Assembly (NCBI GenBank): GCA_021442155.1
Contig: CM038214.1
Coordinates: 137,120,040-137,184,039 of the forward strand
DNA from: Cymbidium sinense
Taxonomy: Eukaryota > Streptophyta > Magnoliopsida > Asparagales > Orchidaceae
DNA length: 64,000 nucleotides
Direction: 5' to 3'
Shown: piece after piece, positions 1 to 12,681 of the stretch
Layout: each line of letters begins with the position of its first letter
Position numbering within the stretch: the stretch's first letter is position 1
The notes under the pieces: model-generated
Told to the model about the DNA's origin: nothing
Database searches by the model: none
The model's input: the letters and a program-made list of their open reading frames with translations, nothing else
Made by a program: the position numbers and the translations under genes

Positions 1-3000
1 AAGGTTTTATCAAAAAATATAATTAGCTTAATTATATCTTAATTAAACACTCAATTAATCTTAAATTTTCTATGGATGTTTAGGAGGATGACCTTTGCCT
101 CCCCTATTTTTTTGAAATTTTATTGATTTCTTAATTAGGAAAATAATTTGATTAAGACCTAATCACTCTCTTAATCTAATTAATTATAATTAAAGAATGA
201 ATAGTAACTTGATTAATCATTTAAACATAATTATTTATGTTGAACAATAAGATCACTTAGGGAATGTGATTGGGGATACTTTTTTTAATTCATTTCCTAA
301 GTCTTATTTATCTTTAAAAATCAAATTAACCAATGGGTTAATAGAATGATTAATTCATTAATTAAGTGATCAATCTTCAAAATAAAGAAATGAAAATCTA
401 ATTGGATGTTTAAATGATTTAGGGATTAGGATTGAGGACTTACCCTTGATCATTTTCCCAAAGTTAATTTCATCATTCAAATTAAAACATAAGCAAAATA
501 TTTAATCAATTAAATAAAGGCTTAATGAAATTAAAATTAAAAAAAATTCAATTCATCCTCACTTAAGCAATCCTTAATTGATCTTGGCTCCTTGGGTGTT
601 CAATAACCCAAGGTGAGAGATAATGAAATTGTGGTTGGCTCACATGTGTGAGAAAATCATAAAAGTAATGAAGTGAGATCCCTTAAGCTTAATTAACTAT
701 TAATCATAAGCCAATTGCATTAGGCCCCTTTCATTTTTAAGAAGCATTGTAAATTTATTTTTCATAACCGCATATCATATTGCCTTATTTTTAATTATTT
801 AATTAACTTAAAGTGATATAGGTAAGGGTTAATTTATTTATTTAATTCATATCTTAACCTAACTACAACATAAAATTAACTTAAATATTCTTCATTAAAC
901 CAAACTAATTCACACATGAGAAAATGTGTTAGGGTTAGCAAACCCATCTCATATTTCCTAAATAAAATCAAATTCAAAGTTGAAAATGCCTTTAAAAAAT
1001 TTTGGTTTATTCTAAATAGCCTTATTTAATATGATTGTCCTTGAAAATTAATTAGGAGTGAATGAAATCATGTGCTTACATTCCTTTATTTCTTTCCAAT
1101 CATGCTAAATATTGCTTGCCATATGAAATCATGCATTAATGTCTTTTAATATTAATTAAATAAAATATTTCCTTTTATGTCAAATTGCATGTGTTGACTT
1201 AAATTAAATGTGTGGCTATTATCTCTATTAAATTAAAAGCTATTTTCAAAACTTATAAATAAATTATTATAAATGAAATGATGTTAATTATAAATACCAA
1301 TAAGTTTGCATATTATAATAGTATAAGATGTGTAATATGAGGTTCTTTTTCCTTATCTTAATATGGATCCACTTAGGATTTGCAAGTGTATAGTTCATTT
1401 TAAAAGAACACAACACTTGCCTAAATCTATTCATATGCATCTCCATGTTAAGACTTAGGAAGGATCTCATATCACATGTAAATAACATAACCAAACTAAA
1501 CATAATTTCTTGCACGATTTCCTATTCATGTGGTTCTTTTTGTACATTCATATGTATTTTAAAAGTGATATATTAGTCTGACATCCCAAGTGCAGACTTT
1601 AAGTTTCTAAGTAGGTCTTACCTTGCCTCTGGTGTAGAAAATAATGACAGACTCACTTAAAACTCTTATACATATGCATGTATGATGTGGCCAATGAAAA
1701 AATCATAAAATCAAATAAATCCAGTACAACCTTTTGCATGAATTTTTGTATCCTTATAGTTATTCATACATTCACATGTATCTAAGAAAAGTGGTATATT
1801 AGGACATCCTAGTCGTGAGGCTTTAAGTAACCCTAAGTTGATCTTGTATCTTATGCCCCGGTGTAAAAATAATGGCATCACTTAAATCTTTTATACATGT
1901 GGATGTGTGTTTAGCTAATGGATGAAAAATTCCTCTTTTTCTACATAATAAAAACATGCATCCATATTTTAATCAACAAATAAAACATTTAAATCCAAAA
2001 TACATTTCTTTGCATTCATCATCAAAGTATGTTAAGATTTACATTGTATGTATAGGTATGCTTAAGATTATTCATATGCATGATATACATGATAGAAAGA
2101 AATAAATGAATGTGTGTTATGTGATAGTAATCCATCCTAATTAATCCTAAGATGCATTTCTTATTGAATGAGGTTATTTAGAATGAACTTAAACTTAAGA
2201 TTAATTAAAACACATAATTAGTCATTCATTAAAGAAAATTAAGCTAATTAACTTACCTTAGAAATGACTTAAGGTAGGGATAAAAGAGAGATTCCCTCTC
2301 TTTCTTCTCTTTATAACACTTAGTTAAGTGTTACATGAAACAAAAAAAATACTAAGTAAAATCTCTAAATCAACTAAACTACTTAAAGAGAAATTAACCC
2401 TTTATAAATTAAATCTTTACACTTAGCAAATCATAACTCTAAAGCCTAGTTAGGATATACCACACAAGCTTTAACACATGCACATTAGACTAAGTCACCA
2501 TTTCTAGCTTTATGTTGGCAAAGGTTTTTGATGAATGTTTGGTTTTGTGATGTATATTTATGTTGGGTGTATGAAGTCGAATGTTAGGACATTTGCTTAA
2601 TCATATTTTATGGGGATTGGTTGTGCTAAGTAATAAAAATATAAATGTTTTTGTAGGTTGCTTACCCCTAAGCATAGCCAAGTTAGGATAGGTAGACTTT
2701 GTTACCCATGTGAGGTGCTAAGTCCAAATTATTCCTATAAGCTTGTATGGTGTTTTAGCTAACACTTATTTTGTGTGTAGCTAGATTTACTTTTCTTCCT
2801 TTTAATGTAATTTTTGTATCAGGATTAGGATAAGTGTTATGGGGATTAAGGTGAACATGGTTATAAGATCATGTCTTATATACCATGTGATGCCTTTAGC
2901 ACACATCCCAATCAAGCCAAAAGAAAGAAAGAGATGGAGCGAAGAAAAGTGAAGAAATGAAAGATGAAGAGTGGAGATTGGAGGATGAAGAATGCAGACC

Positions 3001-4515
3001 CCCCATAACACTTATCATTTTATAATTATAATTATTCTTTCACTACCGGGATATGTAAGGGTAGCTACCCACATTTTTTTTTTTAGATCAGAATGCCAAT
3101 CGACCTCTTATTCTTTTGTGATAGCTTTATAAAATGGTTTGATATTTTGTTTAGCTTGTGCATCAGAAATATCATGTATGTTCATAGTTTCTTTATGATT
3201 GGTGATTACTATGTGGCCTGGATACGATTAGGCTCTTAGGATAAAAAATAAATTTTATATCCTAATAACAACTCATAACTAACATTTTAAAATAACTTAT
3301 AACCTCATATAAAAGCCTAAGAATTAAATCAAGATAATAAAAATATTTAGAAACTCCTTTAGCAGGATGATTGTAAGTATAATATCATGCATTTCATACT
3401 CTTCCACTCTTGTTAAGAGAGGGCTTCTATCTGTGCTAGAGAATAAATGCTTAACCTGCAAGAAGCTTTGATGAAAAAATACATCTTTCTCTTTTGATTT
3501 GGCCCATAATCAATTTCTCGTGCATTTAGGCATACAAAATCCTATGGCATGTGTCAAAATAAAAAAGTCCAAAAATCAAATAAAACTTGACAATATTTGT
3601 ATTAGATTTAAATCATTATTCATGCCCTTCATGATCTAGTCTCTTAGGGATTGAATTTAAGGACTTAGTTTCTCTTCTAAATAAATGATAGCATAATCAT
3701 CTTGCAAAGCATATGACTTGCCTACATGGATTTAAAGCGTAGGAGGAGTTAGTTGGTTACCTTGGTAATAAGTCCAGCAGTTAGGTGGTTTACCTCTCTT
3801 GTGGAGGTAAACCATATACCCATTTTTTCTCTTTAGATTTAGGTCGTATTTTAGTCCTCGCCAAAGCTCCCTATATTTAGGATCTGAGGTTATTGTTTCC
3901 CTTTGTGGGTACAAGCATAAATCCTCACCTGTTAAGCATTTTCACAATCTTGTGTTGTGGAATTATAAGTCCTAGATTTCTAATAAAAATTCAATTCAAA
4001 CAAATAAATCTCCTCAAAATTTAAATACATAAAACCCAACCATATGATAGATTGGAGTGCTCACTAGGTTTCATAATATCATGGGCACTCACTACTCATC
4101 TCCTTTGGTCTCGATAATAACTCTCACCTTTTGATCTCTCCCATTTGGTTATTCAAAATACAACCAACCCTTTGATAGTCCTAACTTTGAATTATTTGGA
4201 GACAACAATCGTCTACTTTAATCGAGAGTATTCTCAAGGGATTCATTTCCCTTGAGATGTAATTAACTATGGAGGCTTGCCTCCATAGGGAACTTAACAA
4301 ACCCAATTTAAATAAACCCTACTTTACTTTTTTCATGTAAAGTAGGAGAAAAATCTCTAGTATATTTGAAGACCCATCATGCCTTAGGAGTCCTTATTAG
4401 GTGATTAGGTCCATTATAAGGTAGTGAGTTCTATATCTCGAGATAGTATAATATTCCTTAATGTCATACCCGATCACCCTAATAAGTGCATATGTGGATC
4501 TGCGTGGTGTCCCCT
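1..4515 (+). mobile_element. Tat-family LTR, partial copy E (plus orientation)
   Basis: Positions 1-3000 match, in the same orientation, the LTR stretch at about 48630-51290 and, inverted, 53000-55440. Positions 3001-4515 match the LTR 3' part seen at 59222-60750. Shared landmarks are the paired blocks around 'gggtgtatgaag' (2560), the purine-rich tract ending in acccc near 3000, and the 'gggtagctaccc' block at 3059. The left part lies outside the window. The right end stops about 90 bp short of the LTR end seen in copy C, and no primer site or internal domain follows. It is therefore a truncated solo LTR or a 3' LTR remnant. It has no coding capacity; short reading frames inside it are incidental. 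Confidence 0.8.
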
Positions 4516-5133
4516 CATAAAAATACACACAAACACAAAAATAAACACTACAATATTCATAGGCTTATTTATTTGTTCATATTGGTTATAGAAATTGCTA
4601 AAATAATTGTTAGATAAGGCAAAATGATCTACTATTTAAAGTTAACTCGCTAATGTGTATTCATCTATGGGATTGGGCTATATTGAATCAAGTAATACAA
4701 AATATATCCCTCTTACAATTAGAGCATTGAAATTTGCTTTCATTAATGGTTAAGTGAATTGAGGGTGATTTTATGAATAAGGTTCAAAATTTTCATGATG
4801 CATTAAGCTTGGAAAGATAAATGTGATAGTATTTTACTTATTGATCATAAGAATTTGAGATAGCTAGAAATAATGTGGGATGGGTCAAGAAAATATAAAA
4901 TGATAGCCCTCAAATGTTAATGATAGAAGTGGAAATAAGAATCTTTCTGATTGGGAAATAAGATTGTCATTTAAGCACACTTAATTAGACTATTACAAAT
5001 GTTGATTAAATGTATAATTGAGTATATAGTGGAGTTCATACTCTGATAATTTTATACAATAATAAATTTATATTACAAATCTCACCATCATGTATGATAT
5101 GATAGATAGTGTTATCTAGAATTAGATTGGTGT
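4516..5133. other. Anonymous AT-rich DNA
   Basis: I see no reading frame of note, no repeat shared with the rest of the window and no RNA gene. It separates the truncated LTR copy E from the MITE. Confidence 0.6.
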
Positions 5134-5141
5134 GGTGCATA

Positions 5142-5540
5142 TATGGGTGTCAAAATTTGACTCGACACATGACTCAACCACTCAAAAAAATTGGTTCGAG
5201 TTGAAGAAATTGACCCATTTAATATTTCGGATCGTCTGGATTGACCCACCAACCTGAAATTGACTTGATTTTGACCCGTCAACTTGAAATTGACTCAAAA
5301 TTGACGAGAATTGACCCATGTATATCCACAACTCAAATTTAACTCAAATTTGACTCTATTTTAACTTAAAATACATACATAAATAGATCATTCGGGTCGA
5401 ATCGAGTCAATCGGGTTGAAGTCGAGTCGGATTTGGGTTGAAGTTTTTGACACATTTAATAAAAGGGTCGGATTCGGGTCAACCCTATTCAGGTCGAGTC
5501 AGACCCGAACTCGACCTATCAACCCGAATTGACACCCTTA
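5142..5540. mobile_element. hAT-like MITE, 399 bp
   Basis: The element starts TATGGGTGTCAA and ends TTGACACCCTTA, an imperfect terminal inverted repeat (11 of 12 positions). It is flanked by the 8-bp direct repeat GGTGCATA at 5134-5141 and 5541-5548. An 8-bp target duplication with short inverted termini is the hallmark of hAT elements. The interior is non-coding and made of degenerate gggtc/gactc/ttgaccc units that fold back on themselves. The TSD could be read as 9 bp (GGTGCATAT), which would suggest a Mutator relative, but the termini pair best with the 8-bp reading. Confidence 0.8.
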
Positions 5541-5548
5541 GGTGCATA

Positions 5549-6640
5549 TGTGTTATTAGTTAGTATATGAATTAGAGTTAAAGCTAAGGAAATGCATTAT
5601 TTATGTATTTGGTAGCTTGCATGATGTGTACAAGTACATTTGGATAATTTTCTTTCTTTCTTTTTTTTATTATAAAGTTTTTAGTTTCTTTATGTAATTG
5701 AGTAAAAGATGATTATGCATTATTAAGAGGTCTCTAGCATGACATTTGAATGATTATATCATCATTATAATGAAAGTATAGCTTATAGCATCAAATAATG
5801 TAAAAGGAAATCAATGAAGGAAAACAAGTCAAATCCACTCCATATTTTGTGGAGCTAAGACAACAATAAGGAGAATCAATTGAAAGTTCATGGATACAAA
5901 TGAAGCTATAGCATGTCTCATAAGTGAGATCAAGCTAAGAGTAGGCTATTGATTTACAAATATTTAGATTGGATAGGCTTTTTTGAGTTATTGAGTTCTC
6001 CAAAGAAGGCATGTGAGTCGATAAGCTAGGCCTCGAGGGTGTTCTTGAGGGTAGGCTAAATTAGGTTGTGGTGGCTAGATTAAGCTAATTTAGCTACCTA
6101 TATTTCATTAATTATAAGATAGTATGGGGTCTATTAGGTAGTCTAGGCTTTTAATAAGGCTAAGGGTCACCAATATGGCATGGGGCAATTCTATATCTAA
6201 TAAGTAAAATCTAATGTAGGGTGAAGTTAGAAGTGTAAGTGCAAAATAATTGTAATAAAACCAAGTGCAATATTATCATTTTATCATTTATATGTTCAAA
6301 AGTTATAATAAAATCATCTCAAAGATAACTTAAATGAATTTAAGATCAATTTGGAACTTTTTTTTTTGAGAAATAGATAAAAATATTCTTAACAAAGTTT
6401 AATAACTTTGATGTTAAAATTTCAAATAGATTAATATAATATAAACATAATCAATTAAAATTTATAATACACTCAATTCAAAAGGAATTCAATAATTTTA
6501 AGATCCATTGCAACCAAGTCCAACTCCACATTGATTAATGCACATCACTTCAAAATTAAACATAATTAACTAACTAAAAGCATCCTAACAAATTAAGTAA
6601 ATCAGCTTATCTGCCATTAACTAATTAATATAAATGGTCG
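5549..6640. other. Anonymous AT-rich DNA
   Basis: No coding block, no repeat copy from this window and no RNA gene were recognised. Homopolymer and AT runs are common. It lies downstream of the WD40 gene remnant, which is on the minus strand, and may hold its 3' flank. Confidence 0.5.
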
Positions 6641-6698
6641 CTCAGCCTCTTCTCCACACATGCATAACATGAGTCATTCCATACTCCTCCTTCCAACC

Positions 6699-7006
6699 TC
6701 ACAGCCTCCTCTCCTCCTCCTCCTCCCCTGTCCTCATCCTCTCCTCTTCCTTCATCCTCCTCTTTCTCTTGATTCTCACCGCCACCTTTAACCTCCAAGC
6801 CTTGAGCATTCTGTCCAAGCTGCTATAGACCAGTAGACCCATCCCACCTTCCTGATCATCTCCATCTCCACCGCCACCGCATAATCAACGGGGCCTGCCT
6901 TCCATCACTGGCACATGGAAGCGCTTCTTCTCTTCTTCTCCAAACCCTAATCAGGTCTTAATCCGCTTAGGATCCCTTTCCACATGCAGTAGCACCGCAA
7001 AACCCG
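6699..7006 (-). pseudogene. WD40 gene, third coding block and C-terminus
   Basis: After a possible acceptor (ATGCAAG) at 7007 the minus strand reads GFAVLLHV, GILSG, IRVWRR, then GGMGLLVYSSLDRMLKAWRL, matching late WD40 blades. It continues in one frame into a charged Lys/Arg/Glu tail and a TGA stop at 6699-6701. The first half has frameshifts; the last 50 or so codons are intact. On the plus strand this tail appears as the ctcctcctcc-rich stretch near 6710, which could be mistaken for a simple repeat. Confidence 0.7.
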
Positions 7007-7326
7007 CTTGCATGTATTTTAAACAAACAGTATTATCTAAAGCGAATAAGTGCATTTCATGAATAGTTTTAGATTATATATAATATATATATTATAAAAA
7101 TTATAAAATATTTATGGAAATCTTTCTTTTATATGATTTTTTTTAGTGAATGAACGTTTGAATGTGACTATGAAATTCTTCAGTATTATTTCTTACCATT
7201 AATCAAATTGTTAGAGCATATGATATTAATTTATTGTGGCAACGTGGGAATCATTCAGATTATAATAATTACCTTCAAAAGAAAATATTTTTTTGGTTTG
7301 CAAACTATAAAAATGCTTTATTGTAT

Positions 7327-7331
7327 TTAAG
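7327..7331. repeat. Target-site duplication TTAAG, left
   Basis: TTAAG directly precedes the left LTR and recurs directly after the right LTR at 13851-13855. A 5-bp duplication is usual for Ty3/Gypsy integration and fixes both ends of the element. Confidence 0.9.
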
Positions 7332-8444
7332 TGATATGAACACATATCCCCAAGCCAACAACAGAAACAAAAGAAACAGAAGAAGGCCGGATTGGCTAAA
7401 AGATTTCACAAGTATGGAGAAAATAGAAAACAGAGAATAAATTACCTTAGAACAGAGGAATAAAGAAATAAATATTAGCAAATTATTACAAAACAAGAAA
7501 TAATTACTAGAATAATAAAAGCTCCCAAAAGAACAGTGAGAGATACATTAAACAAGCATGTAACTCCCAGAACCATATACAACAGAGAAGTTGCTCAACA
7601 CAGGCAAGAGAAAGACTCATCCAATACATAATAGAAATAATAGCCAGAAAGATTAGTAAAACAGTAGACTGATATGCAAGAAATCAAGAAATACAACTGA
7701 ATACACAACAGAAGCAAGAACTATAACAGAATCTAACTGAAATTAGTTACAAAAGACATAGCAGATGAACCTTCTAGAAGAGCAACCAGAAATTATAAAT
7801 AGAGAGGAGATCAAAATAAGAAGGGATCGAAAAATTATCTCAAGAACTCCTCCTCCTTGACTCAGTCTTCCTTCCTCCTCAACCTTTCACGGAAGTGGAA
7901 TCCTTCCTTAGACCAGCAACACGCCATCTCCTCGGATCGCTCTTCCTCTCGAGCTCTCTCGAACCCTAACTCTCGAATACCCAAAATGACTCCCAGCCAA
8001 TCTTCCCATTCAAACGAAGCATCCTCAAAGCTTCATCAAACGGCAGATAAAATCAATCGCAAGACCTATTCCATCGTGACGATCCTTAGTCATCCTGCAT
8101 CAAGCTCGCCTCCAACACTGTAATCCACTGTTCAACAATGATCGTGAACCAGGATAAAATAACACATCAAAGGGTCTACAAGAAAGCAACTACATCCGAC
8201 GGTTCAAGAAACAACTCAAGAGAAACGCAATCCAAGTGATCCAATCCACGGCTGAGTTAAAAGGCGCTAAATCCAATGGATCAGAAAGCACCCGCAAAAC
8301 CCTTCCTCCTCTCAACTCAGACCACTCATCAACTCGTGAATACTCAATCCAAGCGGTAGTCCAATCCGTGGAAATCAACCCAATCGACAATGTAGCAATG
8401 TAACTATTCACTCAAGCCTAACTCAATTAGAAATTAGGCCGTAT
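7332..8444 (+). repeat. Chromovirus 5' LTR
   Basis: About 1,113 bp, starting TGATATGAAC, directly repeated at 12682-13850. Its last bases (ggccgtat) lack the final CA seen in the 3' LTR (ggcgtatca). It is about 55 bp shorter than its partner because of many 1-8-base losses. TATAAATAGAGAGG at 7794-7807 is a strong TATA box, which puts the U3/R border near 7830. The 88-codon frame starting at 7857 lies in R/U5 and is not a gene. Confidence 0.9.
7794..7807 (+). promoter_or_regulatory. TATA box of chromovirus 5' LTR
   Basis: TATAAATAGAGAGG is a canonical plant TATA element. It is conserved in the other LTR at 13147-13160. Transcription would start about 30 bp downstream. Confidence 0.75.
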
Positions 8445-8462
8445 GGTGCCCTTGTTGATTCC
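8445..8462 (+). other. Chromovirus primer-binding site region
   Basis: The bases right after the LTR read ggtgcccttgttgattcc; with the last LTR base this gives TGGTGCC. Most plant chromoviruses use initiator-Met tRNA (TGGTATCAGAGC), which is not what is seen. Either a different tRNA is used or a few bases were lost at the LTR border. Confidence 0.4.
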
Positions 8463-8489
8463 CACAACTCAAATGCAGATGGCACAAGA

Positions 8490-9335
8490 CACATAAAACT
8501 ATTGATGAATGTAAATAAATAGTAACAAAATGATGAGCAAATGCAATCCATTACTATGATACTAAATGAAGTATCCAGAAGATTATCAACAATAGAGGAG
8601 AAACTTGATAAATCCTCTCAAGATCAAGACAATCATGTAACTCATACCCACCGAATTCCTAATCATACTAGACCTCAAATATAGACTACAAAAGTTGATA
8701 TGCCAAGATTCAATGGTGACAACCCGGGTAAAAGCATCAATTTTTCCAATATTATAACTGTCAAAGATCAAAAGTTCATAATTTCTTCTATGTACATGGA
8801 TGGCTGCACTTAGGTATCGCGGATGCATGGCAATAAACAATTAAATACATGGAATCGCTCAGAGAGCAAGTAATTGAGGTTTGGACCTCCCTTTATAGAG
8901 ATTTAAGAATTGGCTAAACCGCAATGTAAATCCACGTCAGTTTTACAATGAATTTGAAGAGCTAGCCAACTTCGTGAATTCCTCCAATTTTTTATAGAGT
9001 TATTTTGAATGGATTAAAACATGACATTAAAAGAGAAGTGAGGGCATAACCTCATTACAACAAGCTTTTCAATTAGCCAAGTTAATGGAAGACATTACAA
9101 GACATATCTACAACTGCACCTTCCCAGATTTTCTACACACCCTGTAATGAACAAATAGCCCCCACTGCTGCCTACACCAGCAATGGCAACCACTATCCAC
9201 AATACCCAACAAAGACCATAGATACCCATTCAGAAATTAACTGCTGCTCAATTGGAAGACAGAAAAAGAAGAGGTTTCGCTTCATTGAAGGAAGTTTCAC
9301 AGGGTCATATGTGCAAATCCAAACTCTTTACTCTT
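8490..9335 (+). pseudogene. Chromovirus gag remnant
   Basis: One frame gives VDMPRFNGDNPG near 8695-8730 and FIISSMYMDG near 8775-8805, typical of the retrotransposon gag domain. A coiled region (SRRLSTIEEKLDKSSQ) precedes it. Near 9300 the frame reads SQGHMCKSK, the end of a CCHC zinc knuckle whose first cysteines are lost to a frameshift. Several stops interrupt the frame. Gag would form the particle shell. Confidence 0.75.
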
Positions 9336-9454
9336 GTAGTAGTTAATGATGAGCAAGACTATCCTATTCAAACCCAATCATGGCAAGATCTTGATTTAAT
9401 TAAGAAGCTCCCTCAAATCGCCTTAATGCTTTTACTAAGGGACGGGAATGATTG

Positions 9455-9900
9455 GCAACAAACAAGTTCGTGTGCTTATTGATAGTGGGTCAACCCACAA
9501 CTTTATTCAATCTAAACTTGCCAAGTTTCTAAACCATACAACCACATCCGTCTCGCTTTTAAAGTGTTAGAGGAATGGAGAGACTCTGGTGAGTTTGCTC
9601 TAATATTCCTATTCACCTACAAGGATACACTTTCCTCGATTGCTACCTTCTTCAGATGCAAGGGGCAGATGTGGTGTTAGGAGTTCAATGGCTGGAACAA
9701 TTAGGTGAATGCACAATGGATTACAAAAAGCTCACCATGAAGTTCAATCAAAATGATAAAGTAATTCAACTACAAGGAGATACTTCAACTAAAGTAGACA
9801 ACATTACATTCCATCAGTTGCAAACCGAAAGGTATCATTTCTTACTTACAGATCAGAGGAATTACTGAGGGAACAGCTGTCCCTACTCAGGAATTCACCA
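9455..9900 (+). pseudogene. Chromovirus aspartic protease remnant
   Basis: VLIDSGSTHNFIQSKLAKFL at 9470-9530 contains the catalytic Asp-Ser-Gly of retropepsins. The C-terminal part reads GADVVLGVQWLEQLGE at about 9660-9705, a conserved end of this protease type. A frameshift near 9560 separates the halves. It would cut the Gag-Pol polyprotein. Confidence 0.8.
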
Positions 9901-9939
9901 CTTACCTGCAAGCATACAACAGGTATTAGCACAATACCA

Positions 9940-10690
9940 AGAATTGTTTCAGGATCCAGTTACCTTGCCTCCCCAAAGGGATATTGACCACCAAATACAG
10001 CTGCAACCTGGAACTCAACCTGTCAAGGTTAAAACCTACAGATATCCTCACTTTCAGAAAATAGAAATAGAAAAATTGATTAAAGAAATGATGGATACAG
10101 GGATTATAAGGGAAAGTACCAGTCCTTTCTCATCCCCAGCATTGCTAAAAAAAAAAAGATGGCACTTGGCATTTTGTGTGATTATAGGGCCTTAAACAAA
10201 TTCACCATACCGATTTTCCCATACCAACTCAAGAGTTGATGGATGAATTATATGGAGCCACTATTTTTCCAAGCTAGATCTAAGATCGTTATCATCAAAT
10301 CGAATGGCGTAAAAGAACATTTACAAAATTGCTTTCGTAACACATGAAGGTCACTATGAATTCATAGCAATGCCTTTTGGTTTAACCAATGCCCTTCAAC
10401 CTTTCAAGCACTAATGAATTCGGTTTAAGCCATTCTTAAGAAAATTTGTTCTAGTTTTCTTTGATGATATACTCATATACAGCCAAACCTTGGAATTACA
10501 TCAAGGGCATCTACAAGCAGTACTGGAACAACTGAAGCAACACACCTTATATGTCAAACCATCCAAATGTTCTTTTATTCAAAATGTAATAGAATATTTG
10601 GGACATATTTTATCACAAGGGATGAGGTGGATCCCAAGAAAATACAAGCAAGATAAGCATGGACTATGCCAAAGTCAAGAAAAGTAGTTA
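9940..10690 (+). pseudogene. Chromovirus reverse transcriptase remnant
   Basis: Recognisable parts are YRYPHFQKIEIEKLIKEM and GIIRESTSPFSSP (fingers), the PFGLTN block near 10375, the catalytic FFDDILIY at 10457-10480 and YLGHILSQG near 10600. The A-stretch at 10147-10156 is followed by a frameshift, and a stop ends the first frame at 10193. Both aspartates of the YxDD-type box are still present. Confidence 0.85.
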
Positions 10691-11190
10691 AGAGGATTTT
10701 GGGATTAACGGATATTATAGAAAGTTTGTCAAAACTATGCAAATTGCTTCCTCTAACATCAATGCTTGCCAAACAACAATTCCAAGAGGAATCAACAACA
10801 AAGATTCACAAAATTGAAAGAGGTTATGATAACATTACCGCACAAGCATTTCCCAATTTTACTATGCCATTTATCCTAGAAACAGATGCCTCTGACAATA
10901 GAGTCAGATAGTAATAATCACCCTTTAGCTTATTTCAAGAAAAGTTAAATCTGCAATGCAAAAAATCCTCAACTTATGCTAGAGAACTCTATGCTATCAA
11001 GCAGCTTGCCGATGGAGACAATATTTACCGGGTGCCAAATTTACTATCGAACCGACGTAAAAGCATTGAGAATTATTACAACAAACTATCCAAACGAGCA
11101 ACAAAGGTTCTTACTTAAACTATTGGGATTTGATTATACTATTGAGTATAAACCGTGAGCTTCCAACAAAGTTGCTGATGCTTTATCAAG
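10691..11190 (+). pseudogene. Chromovirus RNase H remnant
   Basis: FILETDASD at about 10870-10897 carries the first catalytic Asp of retroviral RNase H. YARELYAI near 10980 and FDYTIEYKP near 11130 match the usual middle and end of the domain. At least two frameshifts divide it. Confidence 0.8.
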
Positions 11191-11439
11191 AAAGGAACCC
11201 AACACAGAAACAAATTCTAATGAGAATCAGTCAGAATTGCCTATGGTCCTACATCTATATGCTTATACTCAACAGTTCACAACATTACTTTAGCGATTAA
11301 AGAGGAAACTAACTCATCAACTACAAAACTACAAGAAAATAGTGACAACCTCAATGCTTTCCAAAATATAAAAATATTAAAGGATTAATATACTATAAAA
11401 AATAGGATTGTCATATACCATAATTCAGATATCAGGCAA

Positions 11440-12210
11440 AGAATTATCAGAGAATTACATTCCACACCAACTGGAGGGCATACTGGAACTCATAAAACTT
11501 TGGCTAGAATTGCTCAGCAATTCTACTAAAAACACATGAAAAAATACATACAACACTTCATAGCAACTTGCCCTATATGTCAACAAGTGAAATATGACAC
11601 TCAAAAGCCTGCAGGGTTACTACAACCTCTGCCTATACCAGCCAATATTTGGGAGGAAGTATCAATGGATTTTATTATAGGTCTACCAAAGTCTCATAAC
11701 AAAACTGTTATATTAATGGTGGTAGACAGATTGTCAAAATATGCACATTTTTAAGACCAACCGCTTTACCTCCTACATAGCTCACCTATTTGTTTCGAGA
11801 CATTGTCAAACTGCATGGTATACCCCAAGGAATAATTTCTGATAGAGACCATCTATTCATGAGTAATTTCTGGCAAGAAATATTCAAATTAAGTGGTACT
11901 ACATTAAGCCACAATAGTGCCTACCACCCACGCATGGCCAAATTGAGGTTAAATGTAATACTAGAAGATAGGAGTTTTGTTATGGACAGCCTTAGAAATT
12001 GGTTACAATTTATGCCGTGGGCAGAATTTTCCTATAATACATCCATCAATACTTCCACCAAAATGACTCCTTTTCAAGCAGTTTATGGTAGACCTCCTCC
12101 TACAATCATTTCATATACTGTCACTACAGCTACTAATCCAGAAGTAGACTCAGTATTACAACAAAGGGACAAGATCATACAAATACTTATAACAAATTTA
12201 TAGGAGGCTC
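11440..12210 (+). pseudogene. Chromovirus integrase remnant
   Basis: The zinc domain is seen as GGHTGTHKTLARIAQQFY and IATCPICQQVKYD (His/Cys ligands). The core has SMDFIIGLPKS with the first catalytic Asp (about 11670) and IISDRDHLF with the second (about 11835). The Glu region (GQIEV) is out of frame near 11935-11950. NTSINTSTKMTPFQAVYGR follows at about 12040-12090. A stop at 11753 and frameshifts inactivate it. Confidence 0.85.
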
Positions 12211-12479
12211 AAAATAGGATGAAACAAATTGCTGATAAACACAGAAGAGAGCTTCAATTAGAAGTCAATGAATTGGTATTAAGATACAACCCTACGCAGA
12301 CTTCAAAGGATGGGAATCAATATACCAAATTACAAAGAAGGTATTATGGGCCTTTTAAAATACTACAAAATAGGAATGGTGGCTTATAAAATTGAATTAC
12401 AAAGCAAGAATACATAATGTATTTCACATATCCGATTAAAACCATACTGACAAGACTCTACTATCCATCCAAAGACTAT

Positions 12480-12664
12480 CAACCCAATTCGAGATGGACA
12501 AATGCTTATTAGACCTATCAAAGTCCCGAACCACGAAATATACTGGGGAGATCAACAGATCAAAGAAGTACGATCAGGGAAGGATCATAGAAACAGATAC
12601 ATCTTGGGTAATGAGAAAGAAATGCGTGAAAATTTTCGATTTTGACCTTGAGGACAAGGTCAGG
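12480..12664 (+). pseudogene. Chromodomain-region remnant
   Basis: The end of pol reads IFDFDLEDKVRVGEG, the tail found after the chromodomain in plant chromoviruses. A preceding TSWVM may be the remains of the 'ATWE' part of the domain. The chromodomain itself is too decayed to define. In intact relatives it targets integration to marked chromatin. Confidence 0.55.
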
Positions 12665-12681
12665 GTGGGGGAGGGGAGTAA
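12663..12681 (+). other. Chromovirus polypurine tract
   Basis: A G-rich run, gggtgggggaggggagtaa, directly abuts the 3' LTR. It would prime plus-strand DNA synthesis. Confidence 0.8.

Noticed and set aside
6700..6790. ctcctcctcc-rich stretch as a simple microsatellite
   Set aside because: On the minus strand it encodes the Glu/Arg-rich tail of the WD40 gene in one frame with a stop.
7857..8123. 88-codon frame with a Ser-rich product
   Set aside because: It is within R/U5 of the chromovirus LTR; the twin LTR breaks it with frameshifts.
8490..12664. Endogenous pararetrovirus instead of a retrotransposon
   Set aside because: There are LTRs, a TSD, an integrase with HHCC and DDE parts, and no movement-protein motif.
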